Assembly: GCF_029227915.1 (NCBI RefSeq)
Contig: NC_079881.1
Span: 16,467,501-16,531,500 of the forward strand
DNA: 64,000 nt
Origin: Hydractinia symbiolongicarpus
Taxonomy: Eukaryota; Cnidaria; Hydrozoa; Anthoathecata; Hydractiniidae
Direction: 5' to 3'
Below, piece after piece: positions 24,951 to 36,359 of this stretch. The position numbers and the translations under genes were made by a program. Position 1 is the first letter of the stretch. Each line of letters begins with the position of its first letter. The notes beneath the pieces are model-generated. The model saw only the letters and a list, made by a program, of their open reading frames with translations, was not told the origin of the DNA and ran no database searches.

Positions 24951-27900
24951 CTAAAGAGAGTTACCAAATAATACAAATCAAAGTACCATAGCAACGCAGC
25001 TAAAAAAAGAGCAAGGGTTACGTGAACGAAAAAAAACAAAGAAACAAAAACAACAACAATAAAACACAATCTCAGTAACACAAGAAAGTCTACAATAACA
25101 GAACACAGGTTAAGGAGTTTAGCCTGGTTTTTAATACAACCCGTTATTATTGCACAACTATTGCAAGAAAAAATTCTCTCTACAACATTCTCTGGCAACA
25201 TCTTTTTCGTTGCTTAGCTGGTTGTACATGAGTTGCTTAAGAAATTTTATGCTTTTAAATAATGGGAAGCTCAAGAGAGCTTTACAGCTCAAATTTCAGC
25301 CCGGGCTTTTACCATGAAATCTTTTTTTTTTTGCAATTGATTTTCAGCTCGGGCTAAAAGTTCAATTTCTGCTTTTGACTTCAGCCCAGGCTGAGTTGTA
25401 CTTTTTATGATTTTGAGGACAAATTCAATATGAGCACTTGTCATTTAGAAACAGAAGACAAAAGTAGTGGCTTTTAAAATAGAAAATTTAAGAAATTATT
25501 TTAATGATAACTACACTTTCCTTAGTTTTAACTGCTACTAGTCTCGTTCTCCAGACCCATGTTGCATTGATTATTCAACTTGGACAACTACTACGTAGCT
25601 TTACTAAGTGAAGCTACATTGAGCTGAAACAGTGCCTTGGCTAGATTCTTTACGCATTATTTTCGCGAAAAGTGTTCAACACAAACTTTTAACAAGTTTT
25701 ATTTCTCCTGTTATGCGTAATTTGACTTATCGTTGCATCATTGTCATCAGTATATTGCTGCATTTCAACCCGGGCCAGAAGAAAAATTCTATTTACTGCA
25801 CGATTTTATCGAATTTCATACTGAAGTGAAATTTTAACCTGCCTATGAGTTGTACACATATGCAAGAAATTAACCTCAGACAGGGCTGGGTTAAGTCCGG
25901 GTGAAAACTCAGCCCGGGCTTAAATATGAGTTGTGAAACCCCTCTTAGTGAAACAAGTTTCTTCACCTGTCGGTATGTCTTCCTTTTGGTAATTCTCCTC
26001 ATTTTCCTGATTCACTTTCTCGTCATATTCTCTAGTAGATGCAAATGGTGAATCATGTTTAGAAAATGCCCATGGAGATCGTGTTTCCATAGCATCCAAC
26101 GTGATGTCATCACGAATGGTAACTGCTGGCAAAGCACCATAAATTTGATGTCTGATATTCGATTCATTAAATGGTGTAGGAAACGTTTGCTAAAACAGAA
26201 ATCATAACAATGTGGTAAGAACAGAGGAAGAAACACTGGATTTTTGGTTACAAAAACACAGCAAAAAATGCATTTCTGTCTAGCTAATGACCTTTTTCGT
26301 TTTTCCATCATCTTCTTCCGAGTTTAAGTCACCTTTAGCTAAAACCCCTTCTAATTCATTTTCTTCTTTTTTTGCCTCAGATTGCAGTTTTCCCATTTCT
26401 TTTTCTTTGTCTTGATGATCTTTCATATAATCTCGAACTTGTTTTATCTTTTCTTTAATTGTATTTATACCAGGAAACAACTGATCAGCTATTGCTTTTC
26501 CAATATTCTTCACAAAACTGACATCTAAACATGCCTTAGTGTCAAGATTGAAATTTTTACTGCCACCTAAAGTGACATTAACTTTCAATCCAAAACATGA
26601 AGACTTGGCTTCTTCAAGGCTTGTATTGAAGCAGATATGATGTATGTTGATTATGTTTTCTCTAGTGTATTTTGCAATGGCTTCCAAAGCTGCTTTTCCC
26701 GAAGCTGCCACTTCTTCTATTTTGTTCGAAGCCTTTTCAGCAAAGTCGATCAATTCTTTTGATTTGTCAACAAAGCCTTTTGCAAATTCTATAACCTTTC
26801 TGATGATCCTGATGGCGTCAAGAAGTATCTAAAAACAATTTCATTCGGTGTTAATAAGTAAAACTTCAGCAGTTATTGGCAAGTATAAACTTGAAACTTA
26901 CATAGTCTTGTTGTGGTACTTAATCTCAAACCCTACCTCCATTGTCACTTTCTTTTTTAATGCTTTTCCTTCCAAGTACACCTTCTTCCCTTTACATTTT
27001 GCAATGCAAATTGGATCCTCAATTTTTGACTTACAGTCATCCCATCCAGGACATGGAAGCCACTTTCCAAAGACCTTTTTGCACTTTTTGTTGATTGTTG
27101 GACCGCCAATACAAACTTAAATAGACACGAGAAAAAAACTTAAAATAAAAATATTTATAAACCCTCTAATAAGGATTTTAATAGAATAAGAAGCCTGAAA
27201 TAAAATGTCAAATAAGTGTTTCACAAAGACAAAACATCTTACATTACCTCAATAGCAATAAAATGACATCTTACCATCTTCACATTGGTCAACACATTTA
27301 TCATCTAAGAAGTCTTTTATTTTTCCCAATTTATTTGATTTTCGTTGAACAATTGATTCTTTTTCTTCTAATTTACTCACCCAATCTTGTAGTTTTTCAG
27401 TTGCTTTTTCATACCACGATCCTTACAGGATAAGAAGAATCAATTAAAAAATTCAAATGAAATAAACACGGAGGAAAATTGTATTAAGAATAGCAGGAAG
27501 CATGATAGAACATTCTTTAAACACAAAAAATATGTTAGGTTAGCTTTGCATATGTACCTGCGCTGGATGTTTTTTCTTTACTTTCTGAAACTACCTCCTG
27601 TGTTTCATCAGCAGCTGTAGTTATAGTTTTTTTAGCTTCACTTGTCACTTCTCCTACTGATGCTGAGATGCAAGAAGAGACCTACATTGAACGATGCAGA
27701 TCAAGAATTGAGTTAGTTCGCGTCAAAAATTATTGCAACACCTCAAATTAATGTATGAAATCTCAGGCAAAACAAAACTATACGAAACAAGCATACCGAA
27801 AATCCTGTTTCCGCCAAACTACCATAAGGTGCGTTGACTGTAACATTAGCTTCAATAAGATTGAATATGTTTCCATAGACATAGAAATAAAATCCTTTAT

Positions 27901-30900
27901 TTGATACATCTATCAAGACTTCAGCTCCAAGACCGAGAATGGATACATAACCTTGAATTTTGACAGCAACCTGAAAAACGTATGAATATATCCAGTACAC
28001 CTGCACACGCCTACTAATTATCCTCTGAGGATTACCAATCAGAACAATGATTATAAGGTTGCTTTGAAACGTATAAAGCTTAAATTTTCTTTCCACTGTG
28101 TGTAAAAGGAGAAAACACCTTACCTCTTCTTTGGATATTTTAACAAATACTTTTGGTCCATTTGCCAAATCATTTTTACTCCGACTAACTGCGATCAAAC
28201 CTTTTCCAATTTTAATAGGTGACAACTCAGCATCCACTTGAATCAACTTCGGAAAATCAACAACAATGTCGCATTTGATTTTGTAACCAAGTATATTGAT
28301 CAAACCTTTGAACATGAAGCCCGCAGGTATCGCAGCATTCAAATGTTCAATATTTTTCCCTATGAATTAGAACGTAAAGATTCTAATTCTTTAATTCCAG
28401 GACGTCTACTCAGATAGACAGACTTTACTTGTGTGGCGAGACTGGCTCCTCTTTAAGCACATTTTTGGGGGGTAGAACATTTACTTTTACATCGCAATAT
28501 ATTCTGAATTTGTGGTGGGAAGAATGTCGCTTAAAGAGTACTTTTAGGTCGGTCGGTCGGGAAATTATTTATTTAGTGGACTCCGCTGATGACATAACCG
28601 AACACGAACGTTTTTGCTTTCTATTTAAGTTAAATAAAATCTGAATCGTTTGTAAATCTACTTAGTACTGGTGGTACTGATACAATTTCAACTTCTTTCA
28701 TTTTGTTATTAGTAATACTGACCATACTGACCATATTAAAGATAATTAACTCCTATATGTACAGAGGTGTGGCACCCAAAGGCCAAAATATGCTGATATC
28801 AGCAGCAAATATCTGAAAATCATAAGGTATAACCACATTTTTTCAAAATTACCCAGAGTTCCTCAACGTTGTCCGTCATTTTGGCTAGCGCTGAAACTTG
28901 TGACTTAGACGGGGTTGGAAGCTCAGGGATCGTGGCTTGAAACTAAAGACATGAAAAGAAATGCCATGAGTAGTGCAAGGGAAAGAAAAGGAATTCTTAA
29001 GTAATTTTTTTCATTGGATTTACAAGAATTTGAGGTACCCCACAATGAGAAGTAAATAACAGAAACGCCTTTCCGATGTCTGATTTTTATTTATTTTGTG
29101 ATTTTAAGCTACCTAGCCAGTAGCATGCCAGCACTCCAGGGCACATTTGTTATTAAATAATTAAGTGATAAAGTACAAGAGCTAAATACATTACTTTAAT
29201 GTAGCTAGCTGCACAAAAGATTTTTCAAGGCATTCTGTCTTTTTAAATAAAAATAGCTAGGTATAAAGTTATTTTGACCTCCCATACAGTGAACATTCAA
29301 GACTTAAGTATATAGCTAGTTAGGTATGCAAGACATTGCATGTTGGTAAGCATGTTTCCATGACAAACTGAAACCTATATTTCATAAATAAATAATGTAG
29401 ATTTTCAGTTTTCTTTTATGAAATAACAAAATTTGGGAAAGTATAGCCAGAAGTAATATTCGCTTGAAGTGGGAAGACCTAAAGTCTTCAGGTTAAGACT
29501 TAGTAAAAAAGCATAAACTGTTTCACATGGAGGACACTTAGTGTAGTGTGTTACAAATCCAGTGGAGCGCTTATAGCATTAAGAATATCTTTTTCATAAA
29601 CCAACATTCACAGGACTTATGGTAAGCCTATTGTTACTTCTGCAAAGCAAGTACAGTTGTTTAGCATTTTTCATTTTGCATAAAAAGTTCCTGTGGATAT
29701 TCAAAAAATAATTGTGAGTGCCAGCAGACTGGGCGATTAGTGCAAAGTAAACGTGTTGCAGATCCAGGTGAACAAAAAATAACTTTCTAACCACTTTGTA
29801 TTTATACGGCATAAAATTTAGATTATGTATTTAGCACTGTGCTTTAGAAGCACATTCCCACTTTCTCTGAGCTGGATAAGGTATTTGGTCCTAAACCTGG
29901 GACACATTTTATCTGTTTGAATTATTTTTAATCCTGGGAATCACTCAGAATGTTTTCTGTACACATGGCTTGTCAAAATTGATATGCTGACAAAAAAAGT
30001 TTATCGGCGTCTCCAAAAATGGCCAAAATTAAGAACTCAGAAACTATGATAGTAGTAAAAAAGATTTTGGGTTCATTTCATCAAACTGGTCTAAAAACAT
30101 GTAATACTAAGTTTCAAGTCATTATTTCAATTTTTTATAGGACTTTTACTTAGTATAGCTTTAGCATAGTTTTTCATACCGCTGGCACCAAAATGACTGC
30201 AGGGACTAACCGGTTTGAAATTATTTATATTACTTTAATAACAAACTTTTTCTCTTGATGTGTTTTTATTTTCCTGAAAAAGTTCTTGCATAGCTTATGT
30301 GTTAACATTAGGATAAGAACGAAGTTACTGTGAGACATGGGTTTTAAACCTTAAAAATTTCCAGCGAAAAATTTGAAAACTAATGAATGACAAAATCGCA
30401 AAAGTTTATCTTTAAATTTTTAATTTTTGTTAATGTAAAAGTAATCCACATGAAAAAAGTTTCTGATGCTTTTTATGAAGAAATCTTCCATATTAGCAAT
30501 ATGGGGTAACTTGATGAAAAATGCATTTTCCTGCAGGTGTTCTGAAATATGTGTAGTATGATATTAAAAAATGTGATGTAATTTTCCTCTTTAAGTTTTG
30601 ACTTTTAACCCAGCTAAAAAGCTCAGCCTTGTCCTTTATACTTAGTCTAGCTAGCTATAGCGAAAAAGTTTAATATTCAAACTTGACATATTTTACTGAG
30701 TATTAAGTAATAAGTGCTAGTTTAATCCTAAATGTAACTATAGTAGCTAAGCTACCTGAAAGAACAACATCAAACAACATCGAGGTTGTTCTCTTTTGTA
30801 AACAAACCCATTGGTATTTTTGTAATAAGTACCAAATTTTATGTGTTCATTTCTTACGGTTATGAGTATAACCGAAGTGCCCTGTACGTAAGTCCTAAAA

Positions 30901-33900
30901 ATTTATGTCATTGGCTCACTCTTTACGAATGACACCACGTAATAAATGAAAACCATGCTTTGCTATTTCCCGTAACCTACACCGAGATTTGGTTGTTATA
31001 TATATTAGAATTAATTGTCTTTAAGGTTTACGACTTGCAGGGATTTTTGCTTATTTTCAATCACAAATTTAAGTATAAAAAGACATACCTTTAGGGTTTG
31101 TGCTAAAACCTGCAACTAATCCTTCAGGAAATCCTGACTCTAATATAACTTGAGGAAGTGAAATTTCAAATTCAAACGCCTTTGATATACTTTCAAGAGT
31201 TAAAGTATTGATGGAAGAGTAAAAGTAATTGTCTAAAGGTCGCGATGGATCAAATGAGATTGCACTTTTAGATATTATTTCTTTTCCATTTCCAATTTTT
31301 CCTAAGTGCACTTCTCCTGTTAGCTCTAAAAAAATATAAACGCAGCTTAAAGCTTGATTTAGTACGTAAATGATTAGTGCAATGATATGACAATATTGAA
31401 ATCTAAAACTATCTTATTAAACTTCTAGCTTTACTATCAAAAACTCGTTTGGAAGAAAAAAAAATTGATAAAATGCTACCATTGGTTAGATCTTAGGTCA
31501 TATTTGGTAAAAAATAAGGTGGGTAAAACGTCAAATCTTTTAACTAAGAGCCTGTCAAAATTAGACTTCAAATCAATTAAACATCACACCTAGTTTTGGG
31601 ATTGGAACTGAAGGCTCAATAGCAACTCCCATCTGTATGTTTCCAAAAGCAACATATTTTAAGCCAAATGGTCTTTTCCACATTCCCTCCATTAGAAGTT
31701 GAAGTTCAACTCTTCCGGTAACACCAACGGATATACGAGCTGCATTAGGAAAAAAGACATTGATAAAGTAGAATTTTCTTCTAAATAAATCAAAGGGAAG
31801 ATTTTTACTTGTTTCAAAACAGCTTTAAAAACTTACCTGTGAATGCCAACGGGGGGTCTAGAAGTTTCATTTGTCCTTCAAAATAAAATTCTGTCTCAGC
31901 TGCAACCTTTAAAACAGCTTGCAACTTTGTCAATTTAAAGTTTTTTCCAAATTCGAATCCATTCCCATCGTAGACTGCTCGAAGTGTCACTCCTGATGTT
32001 GATATTTCACCTTCCAATCTTAACTTTGTACCTGGCTTCATTTTTTCTCGTGCCACCTCACACAGAGCTGATCCTTTGCAATCATTTGGTATTGTTAATT
32101 GAGTGGAGAGAAATACACCTAATAATGAAACGAAATTTTACGCTTTCAGAGTAAGTAATCTAAGGAAGTACCAATCTGTTTGTATCTGCACAAGATTTTA
32201 TTGTTGGAGCGTTGCTTGTTTTATGGGTTGCGACTAATATTATGAAACGAGTATGTCTTATCTTCGCATTTTTGTAATGCACAATCTCTAATACAGTGGA
32301 TAACTGTACCTTTTTTGAGTTTCACAGCGTTTTTTAATTCGGGCAATGTAAAATCCACCTTTTCTGTTGCGTCAGTATTAGATATCAATATGCCTGAATA
32401 CAACAAATTAAAAAATAAAACAATTATTCGCTAAAAGGACGAATACACAAAAAATGAAAAAATCGAAAAAACTCACTTGCTGTTAATTGCGACATCCATG
32501 ATGTTTGCAAGATCTTCTTTTTGAATAACTTTTCAACAATCTCGTCCAATCTTATATTTTTCATTACAACGCCAAGAAACATTTGGCGACTTTGGACACC
32601 TCCCAGTACCATTCCTTCAAAAAACATTCCATCCCAACCAAACAATATAGGATTGCCTGTCACACTAAATTATATGATGACTAAATTCTTGTATGTAAAT
32701 ATAGTTGCCGAGTAAAAAAGTTCCAATAACTAAAACTGGACGTCAAAATGATGTTTCCAAATTTAAGATAAAAAAGAAAGACTCTTTTTCCATAGCCTTC
32801 AAATTGGCGTGTACTCGGTGTCTTAGACACTACTGGTTATCTTTCTATTTTCATAGCTGTAATATATAAAAACTAAAACTTAGTAGTCTACATATAAAAT
32901 TAAGTCAGTTGCCTTAGTCTGTTCTTTATATTTCCTACAGTTGTATTTATAACTAGGCAGCAGTTAATTATTGTGAAGCTCCTTAAAAACAACATGCCTA
33001 AATTGAAGGATTTAAGATACATACTAGACTTCCAGCTGTAATTCCCTACTTGGTTTTTTGTGGTTTTTATGGTTAGATAGTCATATGTTATAAGTTAGTA
33101 CAGTTCATACCTAGCTAAAGCGGAAGTACTTATTAGTTGTGTATTATAATTATAAATCATGAAGTACCTGACCACCTAAAGCTTTAAAACAGATTAGAGC
33201 TTAAATATTTGAATGCTGCGTGATGATACTCAAATATATTTTGCTCATGCTATTTTATTGTAACTCTTGTCAAAACCTATTCCGTAAATGATAAGTGACT
33301 GTTACTGTTAGGAAAAGGCAATGATGTAACAAACGTGATATGTATTTATTCAAACTAAGCTATAAGACTTTAAAGGGTTGCCTTAAGATATTTAGGTTGG
33401 TTATGAGTGTCAATGTTTGATTGCTGCTAAGCAACACGCAACCTTTTGTTGCTTAAAATTATTTGCGAATTTTTTAATGAAAAATGCTCTTTAATTGCTT
33501 TTAGCTATGATGGAGAACTCAAATGTCTTTAAACCTGTTAACTGTGTTAAGAAACGATCTTATATATTCATTTGATCAACGTGTCACGCCATAGTAGGTA
33601 TATATTCATCTTAGCCTTTAACTAACAACAGTTTAACAAACTTGAGAGGAACTAAATTTTAAATCTTTTTACCGTAATTTTAAATTATCCCCAAACACTG
33701 CATTTACTTTAACGTCTTTTATACCAAAATTTAAAAAGTCTAAGTTGGAAATAACAGAACTTTTCCCTTCTTCTGTTCCACCAAATTGTTCCATTAGTCT
33801 TTTTAGCGTCAACGTGCAAATTTCACCTTAAAAAAAGTAAAATACAAGGTAATAACGTTGGTACATTTTACCCGTTTTTTACGTCCCTAAAAGTTATCTA

Positions 33901-36334
33901 AGAATAAAAAAAAAATAATATCAATGTTGTAAGGTGGCTTGAAAAAGGAATCATCATAATAATTTTACGAAAAGTCGTGTATCTATTGTGTTTTTACTCA
34001 AATATTCGGTCACAGGTGCGCGTAGGCGTTAGATTGATGAGAACAGCCTAGAAAAGTCGTGTATCTATTGTGTTTTTACTCAAATCTTCGGTCACAAGTG
34101 GGCGTAGGCATTAGATTGATGAGAACAGCCTAGAAAAATCGTGTATCTGTTGTGTTTTTACTCAAATCTTCGGTCACAAGTGGGCGTAGGCGTTAGATTG
34201 ATGAGAACAGCCTAGAAAAGTCGTGTATCTGTTGTGTTTTTACTCAAATCTTCGGTCACAAGTGGGCGTAGGCGTTAGATTGATGAGAACAGCCTAGAAA
34301 AGTCGTGTATCTGTTGTGTTTTTACTCAAATCTTCCGTCACAAGTGGGCGTAGGCGTTAGATTGATGAGAACAGCCTAGACATTGACGACCAAAGTGTAA
34401 AAATAGTTAAAAAATCTTACCATTTAATTCAAAAACATCTCCTTTTTTTGTTACAGTCACTTCTAAGGTTCCATCTCCAATCTTTGCAGCACCTTTGACT
34501 TTAAAATCCCAACTTCCTTCCGGCTTATGAGACAAATCAAATTGCACATCTTTAATAGCGATTAAATCGTTACCTAACTTCACTTCATCAGGAGCTTCGA
34601 GTTGGACATCAACAGCTTTAGTTTGAACATTAACATCAAACTTTTTGATAGTGATTTTTGGTGGCGTCTTCAGTACCTTTTCAAAAATGGCGTCCGGCAC
34701 ATTCGGAATCAATGCAACCAAGGCGTTAAGCAAATCCATTTTTATGTTATCAGGAAATTGACAGCATATTATTCCATCAGTAACAAAGATCTTTACAAAT
34801 ATGGAATCGGGAATATTTGTCAACGTTGCCTTCGTTCCAGTCTTCTTGATGATTTCTTTGAGAGGTATGTCTAATTTTATTTTTGTGCCTTTTGTTATTG
34901 TTTTCGCATTTGAGACATATTTCTGAAGAACTTTATTCAATGCTTCATTTTTAAGGACCATCATATCTCCATTTGATATTTCAAGAGCGACACTTACTTT
35001 CAAATCCTTTAGCAAAGGTATGTCGCTTAAATCTTTTCCTGTCAGGGAATTGATAATTGCAGTTGGTTGAATGTCCTTGATATCAGCAACAACAGCAGCA
35101 TTTGTCGCTTCTTCAACATTTTTTTGAGCAACAACAAAAAGAACGATATTTCCCAAACCTGTAATTCCTGAAGCTGCTCCAGATAGAACAACCTCAAATG
35201 CCCCATCTACACTCACAGTACCATGAATAGATGGATTTGCAACAACAGCTTTTGAAAACATCCCAGCTTTTTGTGGTGTGTCTTCTTTTGCCATTTCCTT
35301 TTTGGAAAACAACTTACTAAAGTCATCAGCTGTAATTTGATCCGATTTTATTATGAAATTTGCTTCTTTTTGATCTTTCTTCTTATGAAACTCTAGTGGG
35401 ACTGACTTTCCTGCTATTGTGATTCCACCATTGATGTTGATACCAATGCTTTCAAATTTCGGTGATGAAACAATGGTTTTATAATTAAACTGCATTTCTA
35501 ACGTCCCTTTTTGTACCTGTGTAAAAGTGAGTTATACTCTTGATGCGGTTTTAACACAAGGCAAAGGTTCACCTATAAAACATTTGATTATAAAAGAAGC
35601 CTTACCTTCAACTTTTCTTTAATAATGTCAAATGGCTCTTTGGCTGATGCTTTAAAATCAATATCGCTTTTACATTTATCCAAATTAAAAGATTCAATTT
35701 GAAAAACACCAATCGGTAGAAACGATTTTGTCATATCTTCCAATTTCCCTTTTTTTACCAACATTGTGTACAGTTTTCCCAAGGATACCTTTTCTTTACA
35801 TGTTTTGTCTGGTACAAAATTGATTTTGCATGTATCTTTCGAAACAGTTAGTTTACAGCCAAATGCTTCATATTCTGTACCATCTTTTGTCTCCTTCCCA
35901 AACATTGACAATAAATCTGGAATACCTTAAAAAGAAAATATAAGATACACCTAAAACCAGAAGAAACAGTAAAAGGATGATAATTTGTAAACGGAATTTT
36001 TGAATAGTTAGTTAATTTATAGGTAGTCTTTTTTCCAACCAAAAAATGATAATATATGCTCTGTTTTAAATCACTTTCCCAGTTGCTGCAAACACAAAGA
36101 TATCTCCTATTTTCAACAACTTGGAAATAGAGCTATTCTATTGCTTATAGCATTATGCAAGTCATATTATGTTATACCTTGTCTTCTTAGGGGTCGGCTG
36201 TCTATATCATCTCCCCTCTCTAGACTTGTTTCACTGTTGTGGCGATGGTGGTGATGAAGCTTATGATTGCTTCTGGCATGAACTACAAAGGCTGATAACA
36301 GCACCAGCAGCAAAATATTTATTAATTTCTTCAT
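22274..36334 (-). CDS. Large secreted protein of unknown family, copy 2 (complete, 20 coding exons)
   Basis: Coding exons: 36334-36178, 35925-35606, 35516-34421, 33826-33673, 32664-32477, 32393-32310, 32118-31837, 31739-31590, 31325-31089, 28359-28124, 27970-27797, 27681-27558, 27421-27275, 27115-26937, 26828-26292, 26189-25967, 24950-24753, 24067-23999, 22795-22578, 22455-22330. All borders are AG/GT, all phases agree, and the total is 4899 nt (1632 residues plus TGA). Layout: signal peptide and His-rich propeptide; about 950 residues of beta-rich sequence (exons 2-11); a Ser/Thr/Lys linker; a Cys-rich segment (exons 13-14); a long helical segment (exon 15); and mixed helical C-terminal exons. 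It is probably exported and processed. I cannot name a family. The last exon may hold a one-base deletion; with it restored the protein would run to a TAA at 22274. Copy 1 lies 3 kb downstream in the same orientation, so this is a tandem duplicate. Confidence 0.85.
25285..25934. mobile_element. MITE-like element in intron 16 of copy 2
   Basis: Imperfect inverted ends CAGCTCAAATTTCAGCCCGG (25285) and the complement of CCGGGCTTAAATATGAGTTG (to 25934) enclose about 650 bp. Further copies of AGCCCGGGCT-like sequence (CAGCTCGGGCT, CAGCCCAGGCT) lie inside. There is no coding content. Confidence 0.5.
26292..26828 (-). CDS. Exon 15 of copy 2: helical segment
   Basis: This 179-residue exon (phase 0 to 0) begins ILLDAIRIIRKVIEFAKGF and is predominantly charged, amphipathic helix, with a central Cys-containing beta-like stretch (HHICFNTSLEEAKSSCFGLK). 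It ends in a Lys/Glu-rich coiled-coil-like tail (EKEMGKLQSEAKKEENELEG). It joins exon 16 in phase 0. The function is unknown. Confidence 0.75.
26937..27421 (-). CDS. Exons 13-14 of copy 2: cysteine-rich module
   Basis: Exon 13 (27421-27275) is a Lys/Glu-rich predicted helix ending DDKCVDQCED. Exon 14 (27115-26937) continues VCIGGPTINKKC, then a Trp-Pro-Cys-Pro-Gly-Trp segment (WLPCPGWDDC) and ICIAKCKGKK. There are eight cysteines in about 50 residues, which suggests a disulfide-stabilised insert between the beta-rich and helical parts. I recognise no named Cys domain. Confidence 0.75.
28360..31088. other. 2.7-kb intron 9 of copy 2
   Basis: Copy 1 has a ~208-bp intron at the same place (486-693). 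The extra DNA in copy 2 is AT-rich and has no recognised element; it is probably an old insertion. Confidence 0.55.
33969..34378. repeat. 82-bp minisatellite, 5 copies, in intron 3 of copy 2
   Basis: Units start at 33969, 34051, 34133, 34215 and 34297, each beginning GAAAAGTCGTGTATCTRTTG and containing GTCACAAGTGGGCGTAGGC. Copies differ at only a few sites. The same intron of copy 1 (2952-3276) lacks it, so the array arose or was inserted after duplication. Confidence 0.95.
34421..35516 (-). CDS. Exon 3 of copy 2: large beta-rich module
   Basis: It has the same length (1096 nt) and borders as exon 3 of copy 1. The nucleotide sequence is nearly identical to copy 1 for roughly the 3' three quarters and clearly diverged in the 5' quarter. 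Its acceptor follows ACACAG and the donor is AATG/GTAAGA. Confidence 0.85.
36178..36334 (-). CDS. Signal-peptide and His-rich propeptide exon of copy 2
   Basis: The 52 residues comprise a signal peptide (MKKLINILLLVLLSAFVVHA), then RSNHKLHHHHRHN, an acidic stretch and RPLRRQ at the phase-1 donor CAAG/GTATAA. Exon 2 adds G-IPDLLSMFGKE. A possible acceptor (TTTCGTAG) lies 8 nt before the ATG. The His cluster and dibasic site recur in the paralogous exon at 19.1-19.2 kb, which supports a conserved propeptide. Confidence 0.85.
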
Positions 36335-36359
36335 TGCACCTACTACGAAACAGTTAATA

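Noticed and set aside
24944-25201. Minus-strand ORF before exon 17 of copy 2
   Set aside because: It is intron sequence; the true exon begins at 24950 after CTCTCTTTAG in another frame.
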